Assembly: GCF_000622405.1 (NCBI RefSeq) | Contig: NZ_JASF01000005.1 | Location: 1-64,000 of the forward strand | DNA: 64,000 nucleotides | Reading direction: 5' to 3' | From: Sulfitobacter donghicola DSW-25 = KCTC 12864 = JCM 14565 | Lineage (GTDB): Bacteria; Pseudomonadota; Alphaproteobacteria; Rhodobacterales; Rhodobacteraceae | Shown: piece after piece, positions 36,536 through 46,001 of the stretch | How positions within the stretch are numbered: the first letter of the stretch is position 1 | Layout of the letters: each line of letters begins with the position of its first letter | Made by a program: the position numbers and the translations under genes | The notes under the pieces: generated by a model | Databases searched by the model: none | Seen by the model: the letters and a program-made list of their open reading frames with translations, nothing else | What the model was told of the DNA's origin: nothing

Positions 36536-37656
36536 TCGCCCTGTGCCTCAGCGCGGCTTTTGCCCGATACCGCCAGCGCAAGCGTGGCGCCCATGAGGCC
36601 GTCCAGATCGCCGTCCAACACGCCTTTGGTATCCGAGGTTTCATAGCTGGTGCGCAGGTCCTTGACCATTTGATAGGGCTGCAAAACATAGGATCGGATC
36701 TGGTTGCCCCAGCCCGCATCGCCCGCGTTTTCATGCACCTCATTCACCAAGGCCGAGCGTTTATCCAGCTCCATCTGGTACAGGCGTGATTTCAACGCTT
36801 TCATCGCGATATCGCGGTTCTGGTGCTGAGACTTCTCGGAGGATGTCACAACAATCCCTGTGGGGTGGTGCGTGATCCGTACCGCGGAATCCGTGGTGTT
36901 CACGTGCTGCCCCCCCGCGCCAGAGCTTCGGTAGGTATCAATGCGAATGTCGCTGGGGTTCACTTCGATTTCAATGTTGTCATCCACCACCGGATAAACT
37001 TTGACCGAGGTAAAAGACGTGTGGCGCTTTGCGGCGCTATCAAACGGCGAAATGCGCACCAGACGGTGCACGCCGCTTTCGGATTTTAGCCAGCCATAAG
37101 CGTTGTGACCGCTGATCTTATAGGCGGCGGATTTGATCCCCGCCTCTTCGCCCGCGCTTTCGGACTGAAGCTCGACGGTATAGCCCTTCTTCTCGGCCCA
37201 GCGGACATACATCCGCGCCAACATGCTGGCCCAGTCACAGGACTCGGTCCCGCCCGCGCCCGAGTTGATCTCAAGGAAGGTGTCATTGGCATCCGCCTCA
37301 CCGTCCAACAGGGCTTCCAGCTCTTTCTTGGCTGCGGTCTCTTCCAGCTTGCTTAGGGCGGATTCGGCCTCGGCGACAACCTCGCCGTCTTCTTCCATCT
37401 CGCCCAGTTCGATCAGATCGATGTTATCTTGTAGCTCGGTCTTGATGCCCTCATAGGTGGCCATCGCATCCACCAGATTTTGACGGTCCCGCATCAGCTT
37501 TTGCGCCGCTTCCGGATCATCCCACAGGGTGGGATCTTCAACCCGCGCGTTGAATTCTTCCAACCGATACGGTGCCGTCTCGACGTTTAACCGCTGAGCC
37601 AAAAGCTCCAACGATTTGCCAATTTTATCGACGGTGCTTTGTACTTCTGCGCGCAT
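36532..37656 (-). CDS. prfB: Peptide chain release factor 2
   Basis: This 374-residue RF2 recognises UGA and UAA. It has the SPF recognition tripeptide (RISPFDSAAKRHTSF) and the GGQ peptidyl-hydrolase motif (GAGGQHVNTTDSAVRI). The whole frame is uninterrupted: there is no in-frame UGA near codon 25, so the programmed frameshift of E. coli prfB is absent. It starts at an ATG after GGGACAGAAC. Confidence 0.96.
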   Translation of the reverse strand: MRAEVQSTVDKIGKSLELLAQRLNVETAPYRLEEFNARVEDPTLWDDPEAAQKLMRDRQNLVDAMATYEGIKTELQDNIDLIELGEMEEDGEVVAEAESALSKLEETAAKKELEALLDGEADANDTFLEINSGAGGTESCDWASMLARMYVRWAEKKGYTVELQSESAGEEAGIKSAAYKISGHNAYGWLKSESGVHRLVRISPFDSAAKRHTSFTSVKVYPVVDDNIEIEVNPSDIRIDTYRSSGAGGQHVNTTDSAVRITHHPTGIVVTSSEKSQHQNRDIAMKALKSRLYQMELDKRSALVNEVHENAGDAGWGNQIRSYVLQPYQMVKDLRTSYETSDTKGVLDGDLDGLMGATLALAVSGKSRAEAQGE

Positions 37657-37677
37657 GTTCTGTCCCGAAATAAAAGA

Positions 37678-37704
37678 GCGGCCCCCGCGTCTGCGTAGGG
37701 CCGC
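37678..37704 (-). terminator. Terminator after the PBP1A gene
   Basis: GCGGCCC (37678-37684) and GGGCCGC (37698-37704) form a stem; on the minus strand the sequence after it is TCTTTTATTT, a T-rich run. It lies between the PBP1A stop and the prfB start. Confidence 0.6.
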
Positions 37705-37777
37705 CCATGTGATAGACCAGCACTTGATCCGCTACAAGACGTGCAAACCGGTTTTGCCAGCCCGCCGCCCGTTTGCC

Positions 37778-40321
37778 TTAGTACAAACCACCCGAGCTAA
37801 GCGTGCCAAAGCCCGCCTTTGGACCAACGATCGCCTTCTTACCGGTCGAGGTTGTGACCTCTTTGGCTTTTGAACCGCCGACTTCCTCAACCAGCGGCAG
37901 ATCAGCCCCCATGGCAAAGCCACCATCAAAGGTCACACCAAAGTTGATGAATTCGCCTTCGCGGAAACACTCGGACACAACATTTTTGCCTTTGGCATTT
38001 GCGCCCAATCGCGCGCCGGTAAAGCGGTCGATCTTGATGAATTCACATCCCTCAGGCGCGCTGAACTTGCCGCCGCCGTATTTCTTGACCGCCTTGGACA
38101 TAAAGCGCTGGAAAACAGGGCCACACATGCCGCCACCTGATGCCCCACGCCCCAAGCTGCGCGGCTGGTCGTACCCGATGTAACACCCCGCAACGATGTT
38201 TGAGGTAAAGCCGACAAACCACACATCTTTTGCATCGTTTGTTGTGCCCGTCTTACCCGCTGCTGGCACGCTGAGGTTCACCGTTTTGCGCGCTGTCCCG
38301 CGATCCACAACACCCTTCATCATCGACGTCAGCTGATAGGCTGTCACAGGGTCCATCACACGTTCACGGTTAGAAACCACGCGCGGGCGGCGCCCTGCCT
38401 CCAAGGTCGGCTGCTTGCAATCGTCGCACACACGCTTGTCGTGCTTGTACACGGTGCGCCCATATCGGTCTTGCACGCGGTCAACCAATGTCGGCTCAAC
38501 CCGCTCGCCCCCGTTTGCGAACATCGCATAGGCAGCAACCATCTGGTACAAGGTCGTTTCTTGGGACCCCAGTGCGTTCGCCAAAACAGGCGAAAGGTTC
38601 TCATATACCCCGAAACGTTCAGCGTAATCACCAACAACGTTCATCCCGACCTCTTGCGCCAAACGAATGGTCATCAGGTTACGCGACTGCTCAATCCCCG
38701 TGCGCAGCGGCGTCGGACCGTAATAGCGTTTGGAGGCGTTTTTCGGGCGCCACACGCCTTGGGGTGTGTTGATCTCAATCGGGGCATCCACAACGATGGT
38801 CGCTGGGGAATAGCCGCTGTCCAGCGCAGCCGCGAAAACAAACGGCTTAAAGCTGGAACCAGGCTGGCGTTTGGCCTGTGTCGCGCGGTTAAACACCGAC
38901 GCCTGATAGCTAAAGCCACCCTGCATCGCGATCACACGGCCTGTGTTCACGTCCATCGCGACGAAACCACCCTGCACCTGCGGCACCTGCCGCAAGGTCC
39001 AGCGAATGAAAGAACCATCCGCATCCGCCACCATACGGCGCACCAGCACGACCTCGCCAACCTCAACCAATTTGCCCTTCGGGCCCAGCTTGCCATCGGA
39101 AAGACGCTTGCGCGCCCACGCCATATCTTTTGGCGGAACCCAGTTGCCGCCCTGCGCATTTTCTACGCTTTCAATCCCCAGACGCGCGCCCTTATCACCG
39201 ACTTCCAAAACCACAGCGGGGAACCATTGGGTCTCAAGGAAAATATCACGCGGCACACGCAAATTGCTCAGCGCTTCGCGCCATGTCGCCTCGTCTACCA
39301 AGGCCTCGGGCGGCAGGGTTTCCCTTGTACCGCGCCAAACACCTTGGCTGCGGTCATATTGCTCTAGCTGGCGGCGCAGCGCATCAGCCGCAATCGGCTG
39401 CATCTCATTGTCGATGGTTGCGCGTACCGTCAAACCGCCTGTGAAAAACTCACCCTCGCCAAAGTCTTCGGACAGCTGGCGGCGGATTTCATCCGAGAAA
39501 TAGTCACGCGGCGGCAGATCCGCCTTAAAGCTTTCAAAATCACCATTCTGAACCGAGCGCAGCGGCTGTTCGCGCTCCTGCATATAGACTGCTTCGGTGA
39601 TATAGCCGTTTTCGGACATCTCACGCAGAACAAAGTTTCGCCGCGCCAGCAGGCGATCCTTGCGGCGCACAGGGTGGAAATCTGAGGGCGCCTTGGGCAG
39701 GCTGGCCAGCATTGCCGCCTCATGCGGGGCAAGTTCGCTCAGCGTTTTGTTGAAATAGGTCTGGCTGGCCGCAGCAACCCCGTATGAGTTCTGCCCCAAG
39801 AAGATTTCGTTCATATAAAGCTCAAGGATCTTCTCTTTGTCCAAAGCCTCCTCAACACGCGCGGCCAGAATGATCTCTTTGATCTTCCGCTCGGCGCGGC
39901 GGTCCCCCGACAGCAAAAAGTTCTTCATCACCTGCTGGGTGATGGTCGAGGCCCCGCGCACATCTCTCCCGCGTGAGCGCACCGCATCCACCGCAGCCGC
40001 GCCAATACCGCGCAAATCATAGCCGTCATGGTCGTAAAAGTTTTTGTCCTCAGCCGAGATAAACGCCTGTTTGATCAGGTCGGGAATCGTATCGGCAGGG
40101 GCAAACAGGCGGCGCTCTTTGGCGAATTCATCAATTAGCCGCCCTTGGCCCGAATAAATCCGGCTGATCGTTGGCGGCGTGTATGAAGCCAGAGATTCGT
40201 GGCTGGGCAGATCGCGTCCATACATCCAGAAAATCGCCCCAATCGTCAGGGCCACCATGCCAATAGACATTGTTAGGGTGGTAAAAATACCCCCAAAGAA
40301 AGATAGGATCATCCGAAACAC
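37778..40321 (-). CDS. mrcA: Penicillin-binding protein 1A (bifunctional)
   Basis: This 847-residue class A PBP polymerises and crosslinks peptidoglycan. After an N-terminal membrane anchor (about residues 10-33) the glycosyltransferase domain shows EDKNFYDHDGYDLRG, GASTITQQVMKN and KEKILELYMNEIFLG. The transpeptidase site has S-x-x-K (QPGSSFKPFVFA), S-x-N (EQSRNLMT) and KTG (AGKTGTTNDAKDVW). The start is GTG at 40321 behind AAGGAG. It is followed upstream by an N-acetylmuramoyl-alanine amidase gene on the same strand. Confidence 0.93.
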   Translation of the reverse strand: MFRMILSFFGGIFTTLTMSIGMVALTIGAIFWMYGRDLPSHESLASYTPPTISRIYSGQGRLIDEFAKERRLFAPADTIPDLIKQAFISAEDKNFYDHDGYDLRGIGAAAVDAVRSRGRDVRGASTITQQVMKNFLLSGDRRAERKIKEIILAARVEEALDKEKILELYMNEIFLGQNSYGVAAASQTYFNKTLSELAPHEAAMLASLPKAPSDFHPVRRKDRLLARRNFVLREMSENGYITEAVYMQEREQPLRSVQNGDFESFKADLPPRDYFSDEIRRQLSEDFGEGEFFTGGLTVRATIDNEMQPIAADALRRQLEQYDRSQGVWRGTRETLPPEALVDEATWREALSNLRVPRDIFLETQWFPAVVLEVGDKGARLGIESVENAQGGNWVPPKDMAWARKRLSDGKLGPKGKLVEVGEVVLVRRMVADADGSFIRWTLRQVPQVQGGFVAMDVNTGRVIAMQGGFSYQASVFNRATQAKRQPGSSFKPFVFAAALDSGYSPATIVVDAPIEINTPQGVWRPKNASKRYYGPTPLRTGIEQSRNLMTIRLAQEVGMNVVGDYAERFGVYENLSPVLANALGSQETTLYQMVAAYAMFANGGERVEPTLVDRVQDRYGRTVYKHDKRVCDDCKQPTLEAGRRPRVVSNRERVMDPVTAYQLTSMMKGVVDRGTARKTVNLSVPAAGKTGTTNDAKDVWFVGFTSNIVAGCYIGYDQPRSLGRGASGGGMCGPVFQRFMSKAVKKYGGGKFSAPEGCEFIKIDRFTGARLGANAKGKNVVSECFREGEFINFGVTFDGGFAMGADLPLVEEVGGSKAKEVTTSTGKKAIVGPKAGFGTLSSGGLY

Positions 40322-40471
40322 GCGCGACAGCTCCTTAATTGGCTGCTTGAATTAGCTTTCCCTATACGCGCATCAGCGCCAATGGTCAAAAGGCAAGCAC
40401 GGGGAATTGTGGCGAAACGCCGCCCAATATCCCAACGCGAAACCCGCACCCCCTACCGCAAGGCGCGCGTG

Positions 40472-41686
40472 CTATTGGCGGATCAACGCCGCGTTGGCCT
40501 CATCCGCGTCCCGCCATGCCAAAACCGATTTTGTGATCCCCTCGGCCATGCCCTGCCGCCAGATAGGATCGCTGAGGTTTGCCAGATCACGATCCGAACT
40601 GAGAAACCCGATTTCCACCAACACCGAAGGGATATCTGCCGATTTCAAAACCGAAAAACCCGCCTCGCGCAGCGGACGGCGGTTCATCGGCCCTCCGGCC
40701 TCGGCCATCCCTGCGGCCAAATGCTGGGCCAGCGCCAGCGAGCGCGGCGTGGTTTCTAACCGTGCGTAATCTAACAAAATTTCTGCGACCTGATCGTCCG
40801 ATCCCGTCAAATCCATCCCGATCAACACATCGGATCGGTCATGGCGCGCAACCAACTGCTGGGTCGCCTCATCCGCCGCGCCTTCGGACAACGTGTACAC
40901 CGTGGCCCCCTTTGCCCCGCCTTGGCGCAGGATGTCCGCATGCAGCGAAATGAACAAATCCGCATGGTGGCTATGGGCCAGCGCCACACGGGTTTGCAGC
41001 GCAACAAAAATGTCCTCATCGCGGGTCAGCACCACATTCACCCCCGCCCGACGCAGCGCATCCGCCAAGGTGCGCGCAAAGCTCAGGATGATGTGCTTTT
41101 CGCTCACGCCTTCGCGCTCGGCCCCGGGGTCAATGCCGCCATGGCCGGGATCGATAACAACGGTAAACTTTCCGTCATCGGGTACCTTCGGCAGCTGAGC
41201 GCGCAGAAAACCACCCGCCCAATTGGGATCGGCAGGCGCGCCAGAGGCCGCGACAAAATCCGCTTCATCCGCGGTCTTGAGCGATATCTGCAACGTGGCG
41301 CGCCCTGTATTTGGATCAACGGGCATGCCGATCTCTTTGGGCAGCATCGGTTCGGCCAAATCCGCCACCAAGCGCGACCATCCGGGCTGAAACGCGCCAA
41401 AGCGCACCGCGCTCACGCGCCCCTGCTCGGGCAGAATATCCCCCGCCGTCACGCCAGAAAAATCCGCCTCGCGAAAATCAATCACCAGCCGCGCAGGATC
41501 GCTGAGCGTAAAGACGCGGAAAGGCACACCTTGGCTCAGCGCGAGGGACAATTCCGTGCGCCCCCACCAGCCATCCGTAATGGAACTGCTGGCCGCATCG
41601 ACCCGCGCATGGGCCGTAAGCCCCTGAGCCACCGCATGAGATGCGAAGGCCAAGGCACAGATAAGGCTAAGTAAAACTGTTTTCAT
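40472..41686 (-). CDS. N-acetylmuramoyl-L-alanine amidase (AMIN + Amidase_3)
   Basis: This 404-residue periplasmic enzyme cleaves peptidoglycan side chains during cell separation. It has a signal peptide (MKTVLLSLICALAFASHAVA), an AMIN domain (about 25-130; septum targeting) and a zinc-dependent Amidase_3 domain (VVIDPGHGGIDPGAE; HHADLFISLHADIL; SVLVEIGFLSSDRD). I start at the ATG 41686 behind GGAG; the open frame continues upstream without a signal peptide. It may be co-transcribed with PBP1A, 150 bp further on. Confidence 0.92.
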   Translation of the reverse strand: MKTVLLSLICALAFASHAVAQGLTAHARVDAASSSITDGWWGRTELSLALSQGVPFRVFTLSDPARLVIDFREADFSGVTAGDILPEQGRVSAVRFGAFQPGWSRLVADLAEPMLPKEIGMPVDPNTGRATLQISLKTADEADFVAASGAPADPNWAGGFLRAQLPKVPDDGKFTVVIDPGHGGIDPGAEREGVSEKHIILSFARTLADALRRAGVNVVLTRDEDIFVALQTRVALAHSHHADLFISLHADILRQGGAKGATVYTLSEGAADEATQQLVARHDRSDVLIGMDLTGSDDQVAEILLDYARLETTPRSLALAQHLAAGMAEAGGPMNRRPLREAGFSVLKSADIPSVLVEIGFLSSDRDLANLSDPIWRQGMAEGITKSVLAWRDADEANAALIRQ

Positions 41687-41759
41687 CACCGCTCCGGCCA
41701 AGATGCGTCTGGCTCTTTGGCTGCATCCTATCACTCTGGGTTGTGCAGGGTCCAGCGGT

Positions 41760-42902
41760 TCAACGCGATTGCATGAATGCCGCCAGCCGCGCCAGCCCTT
41801 CGCGAATGTCATCCGTGCTACGCGCATAAGAGAACCGCAGCGTGGTATGGCCACGGATCGGATCAAAATCTAACCCCGGAGTGACGGCAACACCCGCCTT
41901 GTCCAAAATCTCGGCCGCCAAGGCGCGGCTGTCATTGGTGATCTCGCTCACGTCAGCATAGACGTAAAACGCGCCGTCTGGTGGCGCGATGCGGTCAAAC
42001 CCCGCCTTGGGCAGCCCGTCCAGCATCAAGGCGCGGTTGGCACGGTAGACATCCATATTGGCTTGCAACTCATCCTCGCAATCCATCGCGGCAAGGGCTG
42101 CCACCTGCGAGGCATGGGGCGCGCAGATGAACATATTTTGCGCGATCCGTTCCACCACGCGTACCTGATCTTCGGGCACAACCATCCAGCCGACGCGCCA
42201 GCCTGTCATCGAGAAATATTTGGAAAAGCTATTGATCACATAGGCTTCGTCCGTGATCTCCAGCGCGGTCACCGCCTTTTTCTCATACTCGACCCCGTGA
42301 TAAATCTCGTCCGAGATGAAAGACGCCCCCGTATCATGGCACGCGTTGATCAGCGCCGACATGGCGGGGCGATCCAGCATCGTGCCTGTCGGGTTGGCAG
42401 GTGAGGCCACCATCAAACCTTGCAAATCCATCCCCGCAAAATCGCTTGGCACAGGTTGGAAACGGTTTTCCGCAGCACTGGGCAGATCAACGGGCTGCAT
42501 ACCCAAGGCGCCCAAGATCTGGCGATAGCTCGGGTATCCCGGTGCGCCGATGCCCACACGGTCGCCACTGTCAAACAACGCGGTAAACGCCAAGATAAAG
42601 CCGCCAGACGACCCCGAAGTAATCACCACCCGCGCAGGATCCAGATCGACGTTATACCACTCGCCATACATCCGTGCGACACGTTCGCGCAGCGCAGGCA
42701 GCCCCAAGGCCACTGTATACCCCAGCGGACCCGCATCCATCGCCGCCGTCAAAGCGCGCGCCGCCCCCTTTGGCGCACCTGTACCGGGCTGGCCGACCTC
42801 CATATGGATGATATGACGCCCCGCCGCCTCGGCTGCTGCTGCGGCCTGCATGACGTCCATCACAATAAAGGGATCGACCTCGGATCGGGTTGAATTCCGC
42901 AT
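41760..42902 (-). CDS. Class I/II aminotransferase (PLP-dependent)
   Basis: This 380-residue aminotransferase has the active-site lysine in NSFSKYFSMTGWRVGW, the substrate-binding tail Arg in TTLRFSYARSTDD, and conserved SPANPTGT and SDEIYHGVEY. It is closest to the aspartate/aromatic transaminase superfamily; the substrate is not clear. The ATG at 42902 follows AGGAG at good spacing, 12 codons inside the longer frame. Divergent from the M48-TPR gene with only 24 bp between the starts. Confidence 0.88.
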   Translation of the reverse strand: MRNSTRSEVDPFIVMDVMQAAAAAEAAGRHIIHMEVGQPGTGAPKGAARALTAAMDAGPLGYTVALGLPALRERVARMYGEWYNVDLDPARVVITSGSSGGFILAFTALFDSGDRVGIGAPGYPSYRQILGALGMQPVDLPSAAENRFQPVPSDFAGMDLQGLMVASPANPTGTMLDRPAMSALINACHDTGASFISDEIYHGVEYEKKAVTALEITDEAYVINSFSKYFSMTGWRVGWMVVPEDQVRVVERIAQNMFICAPHASQVAALAAMDCEDELQANMDVYRANRALMLDGLPKAGFDRIAPPDGAFYVYADVSEITNDSRALAAEILDKAGVAVTPGLDFDPIRGHTTLRFSYARSTDDIREGLARLAAFMQSR

Positions 42903-42926
42903 GGTTGCGCTCCTAAACTGGTTTTC

Positions 42927-44258
42927 ATGAGCTTTCACCTGATCCGCCTTGTCCCGTCAATAGCAGCGATGCTTGTCGTGGCGCTTCTTGCCCTCCCCGC
43001 TCAGGCAACCAGCCTGTTGCGTGATGCGGATATGGAACATGCGCTGAAACAAATCTCGGCGCCGATCCTGCGGGCGGCAGGGCTGAACCCGAACCGCGTG
43101 AAAATTCTGGTGGTGAACGAAGCCACGCTAAACGCCTTTGTGGTCAGCAATGACGCTATCTTTGTCCACTATGGGCTGATCAACAAAATGCAAACGGCAA
43201 CCATGTTGCAAGGCATCATCGCCCATGAAGCAGCCCATATCGCCAATGGCCATATCGCACGGCGCTTGGGCAACCTGTCGAATGCGCGTACCATTTCGGG
43301 CTTGGGCATTGCATTGGCCGCCGCCGCTGCCGCCGCAGGCAATAGCCGCGCAGCAGGCGGCATCGCCCTTGGCACCTCAACATCCGCACAACGCGCCTTT
43401 CTCAGCCACACCCGCGCCGAAGAAGCCTCGGCCGACCAATCTGGCGTGCGCTATATGAAGGCCGCAGGCGCCTCCCCGCAGGGCCTGTTCGATGCGCTGA
43501 GTATCTTTGCAGGGCAAGAAACGCTCAGCGCGGGCCGCCAAGACCCCTATATGCGTTCTCACCCGCTCAGCCGCGACCGCATGCGCGCTGTTGCAGGTTA
43601 TGTCGCCAGCTATGGCACCCTCCCCAAAGACGAGACCGCGGAATACTGGTTTGCGCGCCTCAAGGGAAAAATCACCGCCTATACCCGCGCACCCAGCTGG
43701 ACGCTGCGCCGCCTGAACAAAGAACCCTACCCCGATGTGCGCCTGCTGCGCGAAGCCGTTGCCCTGCATCGCAACTCCAAAACCAAAAAGGCGCTTGCCG
43801 CGATAGACAGCGCCATCGCCGCGCGCCCCTATGATGCCTTCCTGCGCGATCAAAAGGGGCAAATCCAGCTAGAGACGCGCAATTTTGCCGCCGCCGCCAA
43901 TACCTATGCCAGCGCCGTTAAATACGCGCCAAACGATCCGCTGGTGCTCTCGGGCTATGGCCGCGCCCTGCTGGCCGCTGGTCAGGTGAAAAAATCGCTC
44001 GGCGTGCTCGAAAAATCGCGCCGTCAGGATTACCGCGATGGCTCGATGCTGCGCGATCTGGCAACCGCCTATGCAAAGACAGGCCAGCAAGGCATGGCCG
44101 CCCTCATCACCGCCGAGCGCTTTGCGCTGGGTGGACGGCTGAAAGACGCCGGAATTCACGCGCGACGCGCATCAGGCCTTTTGTCACAGGGCTCTGGCCC
44201 TTGGCAGCGCGCCCAAGATGTGTTGATTGCGTCCCAACGCGCTGCAAAACGAAAGTGA
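42927..44258 (+). CDS. M48 zinc metalloprotease with TPR repeats (BepA-like)
   Basis: This 443-residue periplasmic protease has a signal peptide (MLVVALLALPAQA), the zinc motif HEAAH (IIAHEAAHIANGHIARRLGN) and the third ligand region EEASADQSGVRYM. From about residue 260 it has TPR repeats (LREAVALHRNSKTKKALAAI; RNFAAAANTYASAVKYAPND). This architecture matches BepA/YfgC, which helps outer-membrane protein and LPS-transport assembly. A DsbA-like gene follows 7 bp later, so folding functions are grouped. Confidence 0.88.
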   Translation: MSFHLIRLVPSIAAMLVVALLALPAQATSLLRDADMEHALKQISAPILRAAGLNPNRVKILVVNEATLNAFVVSNDAIFVHYGLINKMQTATMLQGIIAHEAAHIANGHIARRLGNLSNARTISGLGIALAAAAAAAGNSRAAGGIALGTSTSAQRAFLSHTRAEEASADQSGVRYMKAAGASPQGLFDALSIFAGQETLSAGRQDPYMRSHPLSRDRMRAVAGYVASYGTLPKDETAEYWFARLKGKITAYTRAPSWTLRRLNKEPYPDVRLLREAVALHRNSKTKKALAAIDSAIAARPYDAFLRDQKGQIQLETRNFAAAANTYASAVKYAPNDPLVLSGYGRALLAAGQVKKSLGVLEKSRRQDYRDGSMLRDLATAYAKTGQQGMAALITAERFALGGRLKDAGIHARRASGLLSQGSGPWQRAQDVLIASQRAAKRK

Positions 44259-44265
44259 AAACAAC

Positions 44266-45009
44266 ATGAAACGCCTTCTCGCCACCTCTGCCCTGCTGGG
44301 CACCCTTGCCACAGGCACCTTTGCCGCCGACCTCAAAGAAATGAGCGACGAAGAGCGCGCCCTGTTTCGCGCCGAAGTCCGCGCCTATTTGTTTGAGAAC
44401 CCCGAGGTGATCATGCAGGCCGTCGAAATCCTGCAACAACGCGAGCAGCAGCAACAGGTTCAGGCCGACGTTGATCTGGTGGCCCAAAACGCCGATGCAA
44501 TCTTTAACGACGGCTATTCATGGGTGGGCGGCAACCCCGAAGGCGATATCGTGCTGGTCGAATTCCTCGACTATCGCTGCGGCTATTGCAAACGCGCCCA
44601 TGACGAGGTCGCGCAGCTGCTCGAAAGCGATGGCAACATCAAGCTGATCGTGAAAGAGCTGCCAATCTTGGGCGAAGCCTCGGTGCTGGCCTCGCGCTTT
44701 GCCGTGGCTGTGAAACAGGTTTCGGGTGATGATAGCTATAAGGCCGTTGCCGATGCGCTGATGACCTTCCAAGGGGACATCTCTATGCCCGCCCTGCGCC
44801 GTTTGGGCAGCACCTTTGGGTTGGACATGGCCGCCGTCGAAGAGCGGATGAACGGCGACGAAGTCACAGCCGAAATCGCCGCAACCCGCGCCTTGGCGGG
44901 GACTTTGGCGATCAACGGCACGCCCACCTTTATCCTGCAGGACGAATTGCTGCGCGGCTACCTGCCGCTGGATCAGATGCAAGCCCGCGTTGCCGACAAA
45001 CGCGGCTAA
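44266..45009 (+). CDS. DsbA-family thiol oxidoreductase (Com1/ScsC-like)
   Basis: This 247-residue periplasmic protein has a signal peptide (MKRLLATSALLGTLATGTFA), an N-terminal helical region (RAYLFENPEVIMQAVEILQQ) and a thioredoxin-fold domain with active site C-G-Y-C (FLDYRCGYCKRAH) and cis-proline loop NGTPTF. The N-terminal extension resembles ScsC/Com1-type oligomerising DsbA proteins. I start at the ATG 44266, seven bases after the protease stop. It probably works with DsbB (2443-2895) or the protease. Confidence 0.88.
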   Translation: MKRLLATSALLGTLATGTFAADLKEMSDEERALFRAEVRAYLFENPEVIMQAVEILQQREQQQQVQADVDLVAQNADAIFNDGYSWVGGNPEGDIVLVEFLDYRCGYCKRAHDEVAQLLESDGNIKLIVKELPILGEASVLASRFAVAVKQVSGDDSYKAVADALMTFQGDISMPALRRLGSTFGLDMAAVEERMNGDEVTAEIAATRALAGTLAINGTPTFILQDELLRGYLPLDQMQARVADKRG

Positions 45010-45015
45010 AGAAAC

Positions 45016-45039
45016 GGTGGCGGGGAAATCCCCGCCACC
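45016..45039. terminator. Bidirectional hairpin between convergent genes
   Basis: GGTGGCGGGGA (45016-45026) and TCCCCGCCACC (45029-45039) form an 11-bp stem with a very short loop. It lies between the DsbA-like gene (plus) and the glycosyltransferase gene (minus) and likely ends both transcripts; T-runs are weak. Confidence 0.6.
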
Positions 45040-45050
45040 AAAACGACGGC

Positions 45051-45923
45051 CTAGATCAGCCCGACAAAGCGATCCGGCAATTGATATTGCGTATCATAGG
45101 CGGGGCGGTTGAATTCGAAAAATCCCGTGTCCCCTCTGGGTTTGAACGACCGCTGCATGCGTTTGCGCATAAAGCCAAGGTCAAACCCCTCTTCCAGCTT
45201 CAGCGCCTCGAACCCTTCAAACATCTCACGGTCTTCGCCGCGCGCCTCTGAAAACCAGTGCCGCCCGATTGACGTGCCTTTGATGTCATCGCCCATCTCG
45301 CTGGTCACCGCGTTGCGACGGTCCATTGCGCCTGTGTATTGGCCAAAGTCACAGAACTTTAGGTGAAACATATATAGGTCATCTGGCGTGTGCAGCTTGG
45401 GGTATTGCGCAAAATGCCCCCCACGCGAAATCTTGGCCGGAGCAGAGACAACACAGGGTTTGGAATAATGCGGCGCAGGGCGCACATAGCGGCGCGGCCC
45501 AATGATATTGTCGGTGATCTCCTCGGGCTCGATATCAATGCGGTGAATAACCTCTAACCCCAGCGGCGTGAGGATACGCTTTTCCGGCGCCTCCTCTAGA
45601 AACTGTAGCAGGTTCTTGCCGCTGGCAGGGTCCACCACCACCAGCTCGTCCACATCGCCCACAATCACGTGCTTGTAGTAACGGCGCAAACCACCAACGA
45701 GATTATTCAAAAGCCCCCAACGCTTTACGTCAAAGTTCTTATGCGGATCACCTGGAATGCCAATCACATTGCACCCCACGGCCAACTCGGCCACCTCGGC
45801 CCCGTAACCATGATTGATCACATAGCAATTCTGGCGGCCGAACATCTCGCCATAGTGTTTCAACCACGCCTTTAGAAAAAACGCGTCATCGCGCACCATT
45901 GTGACTGCGGCAACTGTCTGCAT
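45051..45923 (-). CDS. Glycosyltransferase family 2-like protein
   Basis: This 290-residue cytoplasmic protein begins MQTVAAVTMVRDDAFFLKAW, the usual start of this GT-A-like family, and has a DxD-type motif (HVIVGDVDELVVVDP). The second half is specific to a Rhodobacterales group (RRYVRPAPHYSKPCVVSAPA; NRPAYDTQYQLPDRFVGL) that occurs with surface polysaccharide genes. The sugar and acceptor are unknown. It is divergent from the gene at 46002. Confidence 0.78.
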   Translation of the reverse strand: MQTVAAVTMVRDDAFFLKAWLKHYGEMFGRQNCYVINHGYGAEVAELAVGCNVIGIPGDPHKNFDVKRWGLLNNLVGGLRRYYKHVIVGDVDELVVVDPASGKNLLQFLEEAPEKRILTPLGLEVIHRIDIEPEEITDNIIGPRRYVRPAPHYSKPCVVSAPAKISRGGHFAQYPKLHTPDDLYMFHLKFCDFGQYTGAMDRRNAVTSEMGDDIKGTSIGRHWFSEARGEDREMFEGFEALKLEEGFDLGFMRKRMQRSFKPRGDTGFFEFNRPAYDTQYQLPDRFVGLI

Positions 45924-46001
45924 GCCTCTTCCTTCTTTTCATTCCCCGCCGAATTTCGCACACTGCGGGTTGCAAGCGCAGTAAGCCGTGAGAGACGTAA
46001 A

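Noticed and set aside
38441..39367. Long plus-strand frame of 308 codons inside the PBP1A gene
   Set aside because: Antisense shadow of a clearly functional PBP1A reading frame.
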